Part shown: one piece after another, positions 18,001 to 26,010 of the stretch
How positions within the stretch are numbered: position 1 is the first letter of the stretch
Layout: every line of letters starts with the position of its first letter
Origin: an uncultured Megasphaera sp.
Lineage (GTDB): Bacteria; Bacillota; Negativicutes; Veillonellales; Megasphaeraceae
Direction: 5' to 3'
Assembly: GCA_934193515.1 (NCBI GenBank)
Contig: CAKPVJ010000008.1
Span: 1-64,000, forward strand
DNA: 64,000 nt
Position numbers and translations under genes: made by a program
The notes under the pieces: generated by a model
Databases searched by the model: none
Seen by the model: the letters and a program-made list of their open reading frames with translations, nothing else
Told to the model about the DNA's origin: nothing

Positions 18001-19880
18001 AATTATATATTGCTGTAGGAACGGATGTCATTCAAAATGCTTCGGCATATAAAGCGGAACCGATGGCAGATTCTATCCATACGGTAAATCATATTGCCTT
18101 TGCCAGAGAAACGCGGCGAAGTGAAAAACAGGCCCAGGAAGCGAAAGAATGCAACATAACAGGAAACGTGATTCAACTGACGCTTGATAAGTTTTATGAA
18201 GACATCAGCTCGACAAAAATCCGTGAAAATATTGATTTGAACCGCGATATTTCCAATCTCATTGATGCGGCAGCCCAGCAGTTTATTTATGACAACAATA
18301 TGTACCTTCGCGAGCCGGCGTATAAACATGTGTTGGAAGCGCGTGAAATCGGCATTGGCGCGTTTAAGCCGCGGGGGGCTGAAAGTCTGTGGCCTATTTG
18401 CGGTGAATTGTGGAAAAAAGGATATAATACGGATGTTTTGGACCGATACGTAGAAAAAGAACGGGTGTGGACGCTTTATATTGATGACGCCGGACCGCAG
18501 AAAACCATGATTGCGTACGGCGCAGTTCATCGCGTCGGCACGCGGGATTTGCTCAAGGAATTCGGCAGTACGGAAGCAGCCGCCCATATCCGCCGGGCCG
18601 CTGGCGGCAGCATTGCCTGCATTGGCTTTTTATATGCCAATGATTCATCGAGCATTGCCAATGTCAGCCAGATGATGATTACAGAGCTGCTGACCGAATT
18701 GATTGCGCGCGATTTCACTTATGCCGTATATCATCCGGCAGATGAAGAAGCAGGATACGATGAAGACGTCATTGCAGCACTTACCCAGCAGGGATTTGTC
18801 AATATTGCGCCTGATGGGGCCTATCCGCTGTATGCCGTCGATATGAAGTCCCCTGTCGTTATTTTCCGGGATGTAGAAACGACGATTAAAAATCCGTTTA
18901 ATAAAAATCCCCGTGTGCGGCAGGCAATAAACCAGGCGCATCAGAACTTGCTGGCTGTACTCAACCGGATTTATCCGGGAAAATTACTGCTGTCTTTTGC
19001 GATGAGTGCCGTCCATCATAAAATCATTCACAAAGTAGCCGAAATCAATGGTGTGTCTATTGTAGAAGACAAAAAGAAGCGGCGCGGCCCCTATATGTCC
19101 GTCCCGTTCGGCAAAGCTCTGAGCGATGTACTGGTGCCGAATACGGTAACGAAAAGCCTGCATATCGACAAATACTTTGACCGCCTGGTTAAGAGTTTTA
19201 CGATTGCCGAATCTCACCATTATTCTCCTGTTGAAAATCAAGTGAAAACGATAAAATCATTCAACAGGCCGGTCATTCTTATTGATGATTTGCTGCACAA
19301 GGGACATCGCATGCGTATGCTGACTCCATATTTGCAGAAAAACGGCGTTGACATTAAAAAAGTACTGGTTGGCGTGATGACAGGCCGGGCAATGGATATG
19401 ATGGCTGAAAAGCATATTCAGGCCGAAAGTGCGTATTTCCTGCCGACGTTAGAAATATGGCTGAATGAAAGGGACTGCTATCCCTTTATTGGCGGCGACA
19501 GCATCGACAATGCGCACAACTACAGCGGCTATGACCGCAACCCAGCCATCAATTTGGTACTGCCGTATGTCAATCCGCATTTTATTTGCCGCGGCGATAT
19601 CCAAGCCAGCTATTGGTATTCTTTGACATGTCTGCAAAACGCGGCACACATTATGCATACGCTGCAGGAAGTATATCAGGAAACGTATGAAAAGCGTTTG
19701 ACACTGAAGCGGCTGGGCGAAGTGATTACCTATCCCCGTATTCCGGATATTGATGTCGGCGTTACATTTGATGAAAATATGGATCCCACTCGCTTTATTG
19801 AAAATGATATAGAACGGCTGGTACGGCTGCGGTGGGGAGGCAGTGCAGATTGGCCAGCAGAAAGAGGAACGACGGTATGA
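15018..19880 (+). CDS. Giant multidomain protein: HD + helical repeats + CoaD/NadD-like nucleotidyltransferase + GNAT-like + PRTase-like
   Basis: A 1620-residue soluble protein of unknown function. Order of parts: N-terminal region (1-190); HD-type domain (190-300) with His194/His199, CHDLGKYG (His228-Asp229), HIAANHS and YADFRVKS; helical, HEAT-like region (370-890); nucleotidyltransferase (905-1090) with YPGTFDPFSLGHK (909-921) and ISSTKIRE (1063 on), closest to CoaD; acetyltransferase-like region (1100-1280); phosphoribosyltransferase-like domain with the PRPP-loop pattern VILIDDLLHKG (1419-1429). ATG 15018 follows AGGAG; an upstream TTG at 14958 lies in the terminator. Its stop overlaps the next start (ATGA). 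Domain calls are by eye; the joint function is not known to me. Confidence 0.8.
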   Translation: MTHETTALYEAIQQALQEPEFLQIAGLDRQDMQQLMQTMQLSQKVNALWTCRSEDGWFYSPAVLQVLQTASVWQQVPEGGWLAYCYCSVLERLFPSTGAQWTCWDGTPVRHGDAEPYRLGRLLFMQILRGLYEYEARNNVFNPTKNFDFLSYEEVIRQGYTQEYLIMKRIFADEYIYEFMRIGADISPFNTLGHIAGVHYVAVYAARQLAKAGVPVDTALISGAAACHDLGKYGCKKNEEKRVPYLHYYYTGMWCQHRGLSGIGHIAANHSVWDLELENLSVESLLLIYADFRVKSTRSKQGEEVIHFYTLAEAFDVILSKLDDVDAAKKQRYQKVYAKLADFEQFMKEQGVCVELPADFSNRPAAFKRRTVKEKVLLDGQEVVDQLKYAAIDHNIRLMSLFRDESDFGKLIEAARSERLWKNVRTYMGIFEEYSTYMTEHQKVMIVAFLYELLSHKEGDIRMQAAALMGRITADFNDPYTKELPQGVSLPRKSVTNASLFAQYTEMILHPDIRFTEQHTQWIGYCFSTFVNSVLAHCPASDRAVYLAVLQKYYSVGTYTDEQYIILLKALADMDNAAVCGTFMETAQPFILKALQSDSYTLRIAALLTARRVLPAYTGKRWYQELLQVMKLPTECRSFEENEGSLFLVDLKMGTHWVVKVANIELMLRCVDEQCRKGDVMHLGMHLTNLLKVSETIFVRQAAGEGLLHIADKMTYSQRNELAVELFNGLEIGDPQIAKYMPEFLGRMILKLPPQEFDECISTIASQIVSANIQLASAMVHTVGVILEHFAAFAAAFPEDEASHRKRQLRLLYIMIKAFAHYNKELSRDAFRDMGRFIFGSVQMALPQKDILFAHCYKKLLVLLDENSEETLDFYSNAAVLNHMYRYIGQHQFAKGEFAFAAHRKACFYPGTFDPFSLGHKAVACKIRDLGFDVYLALDEFSWSKHTQPRLMRRKIMNMSVADEENIYPFPDDIPVNIANPQDIHCLKEIFSGKELYIAVGTDVIQNASAYKAEPMADSIHTVNHIAFARETRRSEKQAQEAKECNITGNVIQLTLDKFYEDISSTKIRENIDLNRDISNLIDAAAQQFIYDNNMYLREPAYKHVLEAREIGIGAFKPRGAESLWPICGELWKKGYNTDVLDRYVEKERVWTLYIDDAGPQKTMIAYGAVHRVGTRDLLKEFGSTEAAAHIRRAAGGSIACIGFLYANDSSSIANVSQMMITELLTELIARDFTYAVYHPADEEAGYDEDVIAALTQQGFVNIAPDGAYPLYAVDMKSPVVIFRDVETTIKNPFNKNPRVRQAINQAHQNLLAVLNRIYPGKLLLSFAMSAVHHKIIHKVAEINGVSIVEDKKKRRGPYMSVPFGKALSDVLVPNTVTKSLHIDKYFDRLVKSFTIAESHHYSPVENQVKTIKSFNRPVILIDDLLHKGHRMRMLTPYLQKNGVDIKKVLVGVMTGRAMDMMAEKHIQAESAYFLPTLEIWLNERDCYPFIGGDSIDNAHNYSGYDRNPAINLVLPYVNPHFICRGDIQASYWYSLTCLQNAAHIMHTLQEVYQETYEKRLTLKRLGEVITYPRIPDIDVGVTFDENMDPTRFIENDIERLVRLRWGGSADWPAERGTTV

Positions 19881-20872
19881 TTCAATATTTTATTCATGAT
19901 TTGCCGGAGGCAGCCGGTGTAGCAGCGCCGTTGTCATTGACGGCATATAATCCACTGGGCAAAAACACGTACCGAGTGCATATCCTGGCTTTGGGAGATG
20001 TAGGGACGACGATGCTTATCGGCCTGCGGTTACTGGGGGCCGACGTTATCAGCCAGATTGGCATTTGTGATTTGAATGCTAAAAATACACAGCGGCTGGA
20101 AATGGAAATCAATCAAGTACGGTATCCGTTTGCCGGGTTTGTAGGCAGTGACATGCCGATACTGCCTGCGGTGGAAATCGTAGAAGAAGCGCAGCTGTTT
20201 GACTGCGACGTATTTATTTTTTGTGCCAGCAAGGGGGTTCCTCCGCTGGGAGCTGCCGGTGATGTGCGTATGGCGCAGCTGGAAGCCAACCGCGGTTTGG
20301 TGCAGCATTTTGCCGCCTTAGCTCAAGCAGCGGCATTCAAGGGATTGGTATGTATCGTGTCAGATCCTGTAGAGCCGTTGTGCAAAGCCTTTTGGCAGGC
20401 ATCCGGCTTGGCACCGTCGCAAATCCAAGGATATGGGCTGGGCGTGATGAATGCCCGTGCGGCGTACTATGCCGAACGAAATCCGGAATTTTCCCGGTAT
20501 TTGTCAGAAGGGAGAGCCTTTGGCCCGCACGGCAGTGATTTAGTATTGGCAGACAGCATCATTGCATATCATGATGATATATCTCAAGCTTTGACGGAAA
20601 AGGTAATTCATGCCAATATGACCGTGCGCGAATTGGGATACAAGCCGTATATTGCGCCGGCACTGTCTTCTGCGGCCATATCTATTTTACTGACGCTGCG
20701 GCATCAGTGGCACTATGGGTCACTGTATTTTGGCGATGCAGAAACGGGTGCGTTTTTCGGCATCAAAAACAGAATCAATGAGCAGGGCGTGCTGTACGAA
20801 GATGTCGCCGTCTGCGCGCCGCTGTACGAACGGTTGAAGCGGTCGTATCTCCATTTGTGCCGCCTGCCGTAA
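19877..20872 (+). CDS. Divergent lactate/malate dehydrogenase-like protein
   Basis: A 331-residue NAD-binding protein that overlaps the giant gene by four bases. Family traits: a Rossmann start HILALGDVGTTM (about 35-46), acidic end of strand two in GICDLN, CASKGVPPLGAAGDVRM corresponding to the substrate loop, VSDPVEPL matching the VSNPVD motif, and FGPHGSDLV at the place of the catalytic-His motif GEHGD. In the stretch matching GTxLDxxR it reads GLGVMNARA: the arginine is kept but the catalytic Asp appears replaced. It is therefore probably not an ordinary LDH or MDH. ATG 19877 is favoured by the overlap; an earlier in-frame start lies inside the upstream gene. Confidence 0.75.
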   Translation: MIQYFIHDLPEAAGVAAPLSLTAYNPLGKNTYRVHILALGDVGTTMLIGLRLLGADVISQIGICDLNAKNTQRLEMEINQVRYPFAGFVGSDMPILPAVEIVEEAQLFDCDVFIFCASKGVPPLGAAGDVRMAQLEANRGLVQHFAALAQAAAFKGLVCIVSDPVEPLCKAFWQASGLAPSQIQGYGLGVMNARAAYYAERNPEFSRYLSEGRAFGPHGSDLVLADSIIAYHDDISQALTEKVIHANMTVRELGYKPYIAPALSSAAISILLTLRHQWHYGSLYFGDAETGAFFGIKNRINEQGVLYEDVAVCAPLYERLKRSYLHLCRLP

Positions 20873-20891
20873 GAAGAAAGGAGAGGGGCCT

Positions 20892-21992
20892 ATGCTTCAT
20901 GTAGTAAAGATTGGCTGGGACGACTCGCCTGCTGCGCGCATACAACAGGTTCTTGCGCAGGCGCTGCAGGGACAGGCGTACACGCTGTATGAGAATGAAG
21001 GAGAATTTATTTCATCTTGTCGGCCCTGTCCGGCAGGTTTACCGCGTCAAGCCCTTCTTTTTGCCGTCGCGCTGCCGCCAGGAGGAATGACCTGTTCCTA
21101 TGTGCGGCTGATTTCCTGGCTGGCGTCCCAGCCGTTGTGTTTGCAGGGCTGGTGCGGCGCCGTACTTATCGACGGGCCCGGCGAATGGTTTACGAAAAAA
21201 ATCGGGCGGGAATTGATTTTTTTAGCCAATCAGGCAGGCTGTACCTTTCCTGGCAAGCCGCTGGTAGAAGCGACGGGTTCATTGTACAATTTCAATACGC
21301 AGGCAGCCGTGCAGGGCGTGACGAATTGGCAGGCGTATACAGCCAGCGCAGCTCGGCTGGTGCGAAAGGTGTGTGCCTTTGCTGAGGCGATGCAGAAGGC
21401 AGCCGGCAAGCCGATACGGCGTATTTTGGTGCTTCATGCGAGCAGCCGCAGGACATCCAATACGCTGCTGCTGTGGGAAATGGTACGTCGGCATTTGCAC
21501 GGCGCGATTGATGTAGAAGAAATATCCCTGCGCAACGGGGCTGTCATCGACTGCCGCGGCTGCAGCTATGAGGCCTGCCGCCATTTTGGCGAACAAGGGG
21601 AATGCTTTTACGGCGGCGTCATTGTGGAAAAAGTATATCCTGCTATTCGGGCAGCCGATGCGGTGATGCTTATTTGTCCCAATTATAATGATGCAGTCAG
21701 TGCCAACTTGACGGCATTTTTTAACCGCCTGACAGCATTGTTCCGACTGGAGTTTAATTCCTTTGCGCAGAAATATGTATATGCCCTCGTCGTTTCTGGC
21801 TACAGCGGCGGTGATATGGTGGCTGAACAGGTGATTGATGCCATGAACTGCAATAAAAATTTTAGCTTGCCCGGACAGTTTGCTATGCTGGAAACAGCGA
21901 ATGATCCGCAGAGTATTCTGCAGTGTGAAGGAATTGAAAAAAGAGCCGTTCAAATGGCTGAACGGCTCTTAGGCAATATCGTATATACATAA
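20892..21992 (+). CDS. Flavodoxin-like / FMN reductase-family protein with extra N-terminal half
   Basis: 366 residues. The C-terminal half (about 175-366) is a flavodoxin-fold NADPH-dependent FMN reductase or iron-sulfur flavoprotein: RRILVLHASSRRTSNT (phosphate loop), a cysteine cluster in IDCRGCSYEACRHF...GEC (C-x2-C-x4-C-x8-C), and ICPNYNDAVSANLTAFFNRL. The N-terminal half (1-170) looks like a second, degenerate copy of the fold with no phosphate loop. It starts 19 bases after the dehydrogenase-like gene and ends the three-gene unit. Redox chemistry is likely; the partner and substrate are unknown. Its last codons contain a terminator for the opposite strand. Confidence 0.75.
   Translation: MLHVVKIGWDDSPAARIQQVLAQALQGQAYTLYENEGEFISSCRPCPAGLPRQALLFAVALPPGGMTCSYVRLISWLASQPLCLQGWCGAVLIDGPGEWFTKKIGRELIFLANQAGCTFPGKPLVEATGSLYNFNTQAAVQGVTNWQAYTASAARLVRKVCAFAEAMQKAAGKPIRRILVLHASSRRTSNTLLLWEMVRRHLHGAIDVEEISLRNGAVIDCRGCSYEACRHFGEQGECFYGGVIVEKVYPAIRAADAVMLICPNYNDAVSANLTAFFNRLTALFRLEFNSFAQKYVYALVVSGYSGGDMVAEQVIDAMNCNKNFSLPGQFAMLETANDPQSILQCEGIEKRAVQMAERLLGNIVYT
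21935..21970 (-). terminator. Second rpmB terminator, inside the flavodoxin-like gene
   Basis: AAGAGCCGTTCA (21941-21952) pairs perfectly with TGAACGGCTCTT (21959-21970). On the minus strand the stem is followed by a run of T (complement of A 21937-21942), so it acts for transcripts from rpmB. It lies fully inside the coding end of the opposite gene. Confidence 0.65.
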
Positions 21993-22000
21993 AGACAAAT

Positions 22001-22036
22001 AAAAAAAGATGATTCGGTAAAGAATCATCTTTTTTT
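22001..22036. terminator. Bidirectional terminator between the three-gene unit and rpmB
   Basis: Seven A then GATGATTC (to 22015) pair with GAATCATC (22022-22029) and T7. The symmetric A and T runs make it work for both converging transcripts. Confidence 0.9.
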
Positions 22037-22044
22037 ATATAGGA

Positions 22045-22236
22045 TTAAACATCACGCTGTACTTTGCCGGAACGAAGGCAGCGAGTGCATACGTTAACAC
22101 GTTTTACTTCGCCGTCTACGATAGCGCGTACTCTCTGGATATTCGGTTTCCAGGTTTTTTTCGTTTTTAAGTGGGAATGGCTGACATTCATGCCGCTCAT
22201 TGTTCCCTTACCGCAAATTTCGCAATAGTTTGCCAT
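22045..22236 (-). CDS. rpmB: 50S ribosomal protein L28
   Basis: A 63-residue ribosomal protein of the large subunit. It has the zinc-binding form with four cysteines (CEICGKG near the start, CTRCLRSGKV near the end) and the family stretch HLKTKKTWKPNIQRVRA. GGGAGG lies before the ATG at 22236. It is a lone gene facing the upstream unit; recG is divergent. Confidence 0.97.
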   Translation of the reverse strand: MANYCEICGKGTMSGMNVSHSHLKTKKTWKPNIQRVRAIVDGEVKRVNVCTRCLRSGKVQRDV

Positions 22237-22373
22237 TGGTTACACCTCCCTGCACCATCTACAGTACAACATACAAATCTTATCATAAAAGATAGGGTAA
22301 ATCAAGTTATATTTATAAAAAAGTCTACAAAATATGATACAATAAAAAAGAGAAAAATACAAGGAGTTTTTTT

Positions 22374-24413
22374 ATGGATTGTTCAATTCGTCAACTAAAG
22401 GGAATTGGCGCGCGCAAAGAAGCGTTGTTTGCCCGTTTGGGGATTCATACGATTACTGATGTGCTGCAGTATTTTCCCAAAGAATATGAAGACCGCAGCC
22501 ATATCCAGCAGATTGCCGAAGTTACGCTGCCGTCGCCTGTACCGGTGCTGGTCTGCGGCACCGTGCGCAGCGTGCAGGAAATGCGGCCGCGCCGCGGCAT
22601 GACGCTGTTGAAAGTCATATTGGCCGATGCCAGCGGTGCCGTAGAAATGACGTGGTTTAATCAGCCCTTTAAGAAAAAACTGTTTCATCAGGGCATGACG
22701 ATTACGGCATTTGGCAAAATGGAATGGGCTTACGGCCGGCGGCAGATGAATGGGCCTGAAACGGAAGAAGGCGTCGCTGAAGGACAGGGATTGATTCCTG
22801 TCTATGGCCTGACAGACGGGCTGCGGCAGCAAGAGGTGCGCAAAACTGTACAGGCTGCCCTGCAGGCGGCAGCCGCCAATCCCTCACTGCTGCCGGGCTG
22901 GGACGGTGGACGAAAAGCCTGCCATTCGCAGCTGCAGACCGGGCAGGCCTATGCCTGGATGCATTTTCCGCCGTCGAGAGCCCAGCAGCAGCAGGCACGA
23001 AAACAGCTGGCTTTTGAAGAACTGTTTGACATGCAGCTGGGATTATTGCTGCGCCGCCGCAAAGAAGGAAAACGACAGGGCATCAAATGCGGACCCAATG
23101 GAAAGCTGTTGAAGCAGTTCGTCTCGCAGCTCCCCTTTACACTGACTAAAGGCCAGGTACAAGCTTTTTTGGATATACAAAATGACATGGAAAGTGCAGT
23201 GCCTATGCAGCGGTTGATACAAGGGGATGTCGGCTCGGGGAAAACGGTAGTGGCAGCTATGGCACTGGCCAAAATTGTCGAAAACGGCTATCAGGGAGCC
23301 TTGATGGCGCCGACGGAAATTTTGGCCGTACAGCATTATGAAGAATTTGGCCGCTTATTTCACGATATGCCTGTTCGCATTGCCTTGCTGACAGGACGGA
23401 CCAATGCCAAAGAACGAAGTATACTGCTGGATGAATTAAAAGACGGCACGATTCAAATCCTCATCGGGACCCATGCGTTGATTCAGGATGACGTGGCGTT
23501 TCAAGAGCTGGGGCTGGTCATTACAGATGAACAACATCGCTTTGGCGTCAAACAGCGCGCGGCTCTGCAACATAAAGGAAAGGCGCCGCACACCCTGTTT
23601 ATGACGGCAACGCCGATTCCACGGACGCTGGCTCTTTCGGTGTACGGCGATTTGGATGTATCGTCTATTCGGGAAATGCCGCCGGGACGGAAAATGGTAA
23701 AAACCTATGCCGTGGGCGAAGCGATGCGGCAGCGGATTTACGTTTTTATGGAAAAACTGATGAAGGCTGGCCAGCAGTGTTATGTTGTCTGCCCTTTGGT
23801 AGAAGAATCGGAAACGATGGATTTGCAGGCTGCGACGGCTTTATATGATGAGCTGCGGCTGACTGTTTTCAAAAAACGGCACTGCGGCCTCGTACACGGT
23901 AAGATGGCAGGCAAAGAGAAAGAAGCGGTGATGGAAGCCTTTCAACACGGCGAGATAGACCTTCTTGTAGCGACCAGCGTCATTGAAGTCGGCGTCAACG
24001 TTCCCAACGCGACGCTCATGCTCATCGACGGTGCCGAACGGTTCGGCCTGGCCCAGCTGCATCAGCTGCGGGGACGTGTAGGCCGGGGCAGTCAGCAGGC
24101 GTACTGCATTTTGCTGGCCAAAGGCGGCAGTGAAGAAACGCGGCAGCGACTCCGCTGGATGGAACAAATCCACGATGGTTTTACACTGGCTGAAAAAGAT
24201 TTGCTGCTTCGCGGTGCCGGCAGATTATTTGGCTGTGCCCAGCATGGCCTGCCGGATTTAAAAGCGGCAGACATTGTGCAGGACATCGATTTGTTGGTTG
24301 CGGCCAGAGACAGAGCATCTGCGTATTTGAAAGAAAATATAGATGAAAAACTAATCTTAGACGTACTGCGGCAGCGGTTTGGAGGAAATTTTCAAGGGTT
24401 ATGGAATAACTGA
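22374..24413 (+). CDS. recG: ATP-dependent DNA helicase RecG
   Basis: Remodels stalled forks and branched DNA. The 679-residue protein has the N-terminal wedge/OB region (about 1-230, with LKGIGARKEALFARLGI), Walker A GDVGSGKTVVAA (near 284), DEQHRFG (DExH box), TATPIPRTLALS, and the C-terminal helicase part with ATSVIEVGVNVPNAT and QLRGRVGRG. Length is normal. AAGGAG precedes ATG 22374. As in many Firmicutes it lies near rpmB, here divergent from it. Confidence 0.97.
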   Translation: MDCSIRQLKGIGARKEALFARLGIHTITDVLQYFPKEYEDRSHIQQIAEVTLPSPVPVLVCGTVRSVQEMRPRRGMTLLKVILADASGAVEMTWFNQPFKKKLFHQGMTITAFGKMEWAYGRRQMNGPETEEGVAEGQGLIPVYGLTDGLRQQEVRKTVQAALQAAAANPSLLPGWDGGRKACHSQLQTGQAYAWMHFPPSRAQQQQARKQLAFEELFDMQLGLLLRRRKEGKRQGIKCGPNGKLLKQFVSQLPFTLTKGQVQAFLDIQNDMESAVPMQRLIQGDVGSGKTVVAAMALAKIVENGYQGALMAPTEILAVQHYEEFGRLFHDMPVRIALLTGRTNAKERSILLDELKDGTIQILIGTHALIQDDVAFQELGLVITDEQHRFGVKQRAALQHKGKAPHTLFMTATPIPRTLALSVYGDLDVSSIREMPPGRKMVKTYAVGEAMRQRIYVFMEKLMKAGQQCYVVCPLVEESETMDLQAATALYDELRLTVFKKRHCGLVHGKMAGKEKEAVMEAFQHGEIDLLVATSVIEVGVNVPNATLMLIDGAERFGLAQLHQLRGRVGRGSQQAYCILLAKGGSEETRQRLRWMEQIHDGFTLAEKDLLLRGAGRLFGCAQHGLPDLKAADIVQDIDLLVAARDRASAYLKENIDEKLILDVLRQRFGGNFQGLWNN

Positions 24414-24536
24414 CAGAAAATCTTAGAAAAGTGTGAATGAAAATATGTACAGATTGCGATATATCCGTTATAATAGTTGGTAAGCTATTTAGGGCTCTTT
24501 CCCTATTTCTTATATTTTATAAACAGAGGTGCAAAT

Positions 24537-25994
24537 ATGAGATCTGATAAATTTGGTATGAGAGGTTTAACATTTGATGACGTATTGCTGGTACCGGCAA
24601 AATCTGACGTTTTGCCTGTAGACGTAGATGTATCAACCAATCTGACGAAAGATATCAAACTGAATATTCCTATTATGAGCTCCGGCATGGATACCGTTAC
24701 GGAAGCTCCGATGGCCATTGCAATTGCCCGTGAAGGCGGCATTGGCGTTATTCATAAGAATATGTCTATTGCGGCACAAGCCCGTGAAGTAGACAAGGTA
24801 AAGCGCTCTGAACATGGTATTATTATTGATCCGATTTTCCTGCATCCGGACAATCTGCTGGCAGACGCCAACGAATTGATGGGTAAATACCGTATTTCCG
24901 GCGTGCCTATTGTCGTAGATGGGAAACTCGTAGGCATTATTACCAACCGTGATATGCGTTTTGAAGAAGACATGAGCCGTCGTATCGGCGATATCATGAC
25001 AAAGGAAAACTTGGTTACGGCGCCTGTAGGCACCTCATTAGCAGACGCAAAAGCCATTTTGCGCCAGCATCGCATTGAAAAACTGCCCCTCGTAGATAAC
25101 GAAGGCAACCTGAAAGGCCTTATTACGATTAAGGATATCGAAAAAGCTACTAAATATCCGAACTCTGCCAAAGATTCCAACGGCCGCCTGCTCGTAGCCG
25201 CTGCTGTCGGCGTTACGCACAACATGACAGACCGTTTGGATGCCCTCGTAGCTGCTAAAGTCGATGTAGTCGTTATTGATACGGCACATGGCCATTCCCA
25301 GGGCGTATTGAACACCTTGAAAGAAATCAAAAAAGCCTATCCGCATCTGCCGGTTATTGCCGGCAACGTCGCAACGGGCGAAGCAACGGAAGCCTTGATT
25401 GAATGCGGCGTAGATGCTGTCAAAGTCGGCATTGGGCCTGGTTCTATCTGCACGACCCGTATTATTGCCGGCATTGGCGTACCGCAGATTACAGCCGTAT
25501 ACGAATGCGCCAAAGTGGCACAGCGGTATGGCATTCCTATTATTGCTGACGGCGGTATCAAATATTCCGGCGATATGGCCAAAGCCATCGCAGCCGGTGG
25601 CAACGTGGTCATGATGGGCAACTTGCTGGCAGGTACAGAAGAAAGCCCGGGACAGACGGTTATTTATCAGGGCAGAAGCTACAAAGAATACCGCGGCATG
25701 GGTTCCTTGGCTGCTATGGAACAAGGCAGTAAAGACCGTTACTTCCAGGAAGATGCCAAGAAACTGGTTCCGGAAGGTATTGAAGGCCGTGTACCGTATA
25801 AAGGACCGGCAGCAGATACCATTTTCCAGATGGTCGGCGGTTTGCGTGCATCCATGGGCTACTGCGGCTGCCACAATATTAAAGAAATGATTGAAAATAC
25901 GCGGTTCATTCAGATTACGACAGCAGGTCTTCGTGAAAGCCATCCGCATGATGTCAACATCACGAAGGAAGCTCCGAACTATAGCGTAAACTAA
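24537..25994 (+). CDS. guaB: IMP dehydrogenase
   Basis: Oxidises IMP to XMP, the first committed step to GMP. The 485-residue protein has the N-terminal LTFDDVLLVPAKSDVLP, two CBS domains (about 95-205), the NAD/IMP barrel with DTAHGHSQGV and the catalytic-Cys loop GPGSICTTR, then the flap with YRGMGSL. ATG 24537 after AGAGGTG is chosen over an upstream in-frame start. The tagA-like gene follows after 16 bases. Confidence 0.97.
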   Translation: MRSDKFGMRGLTFDDVLLVPAKSDVLPVDVDVSTNLTKDIKLNIPIMSSGMDTVTEAPMAIAIAREGGIGVIHKNMSIAAQAREVDKVKRSEHGIIIDPIFLHPDNLLADANELMGKYRISGVPIVVDGKLVGIITNRDMRFEEDMSRRIGDIMTKENLVTAPVGTSLADAKAILRQHRIEKLPLVDNEGNLKGLITIKDIEKATKYPNSAKDSNGRLLVAAAVGVTHNMTDRLDALVAAKVDVVVIDTAHGHSQGVLNTLKEIKKAYPHLPVIAGNVATGEATEALIECGVDAVKVGIGPGSICTTRIIAGIGVPQITAVYECAKVAQRYGIPIIADGGIKYSGDMAKAIAAGGNVVMMGNLLAGTEESPGQTVIYQGRSYKEYRGMGSLAAMEQGSKDRYFQEDAKKLVPEGIEGRVPYKGPAADTIFQMVGGLRASMGYCGCHNIKEMIENTRFIQITTAGLRESHPHDVNITKEAPNYSVN

Positions 25995-26010
25995 TCATAA
26001 GCGGAGGATA

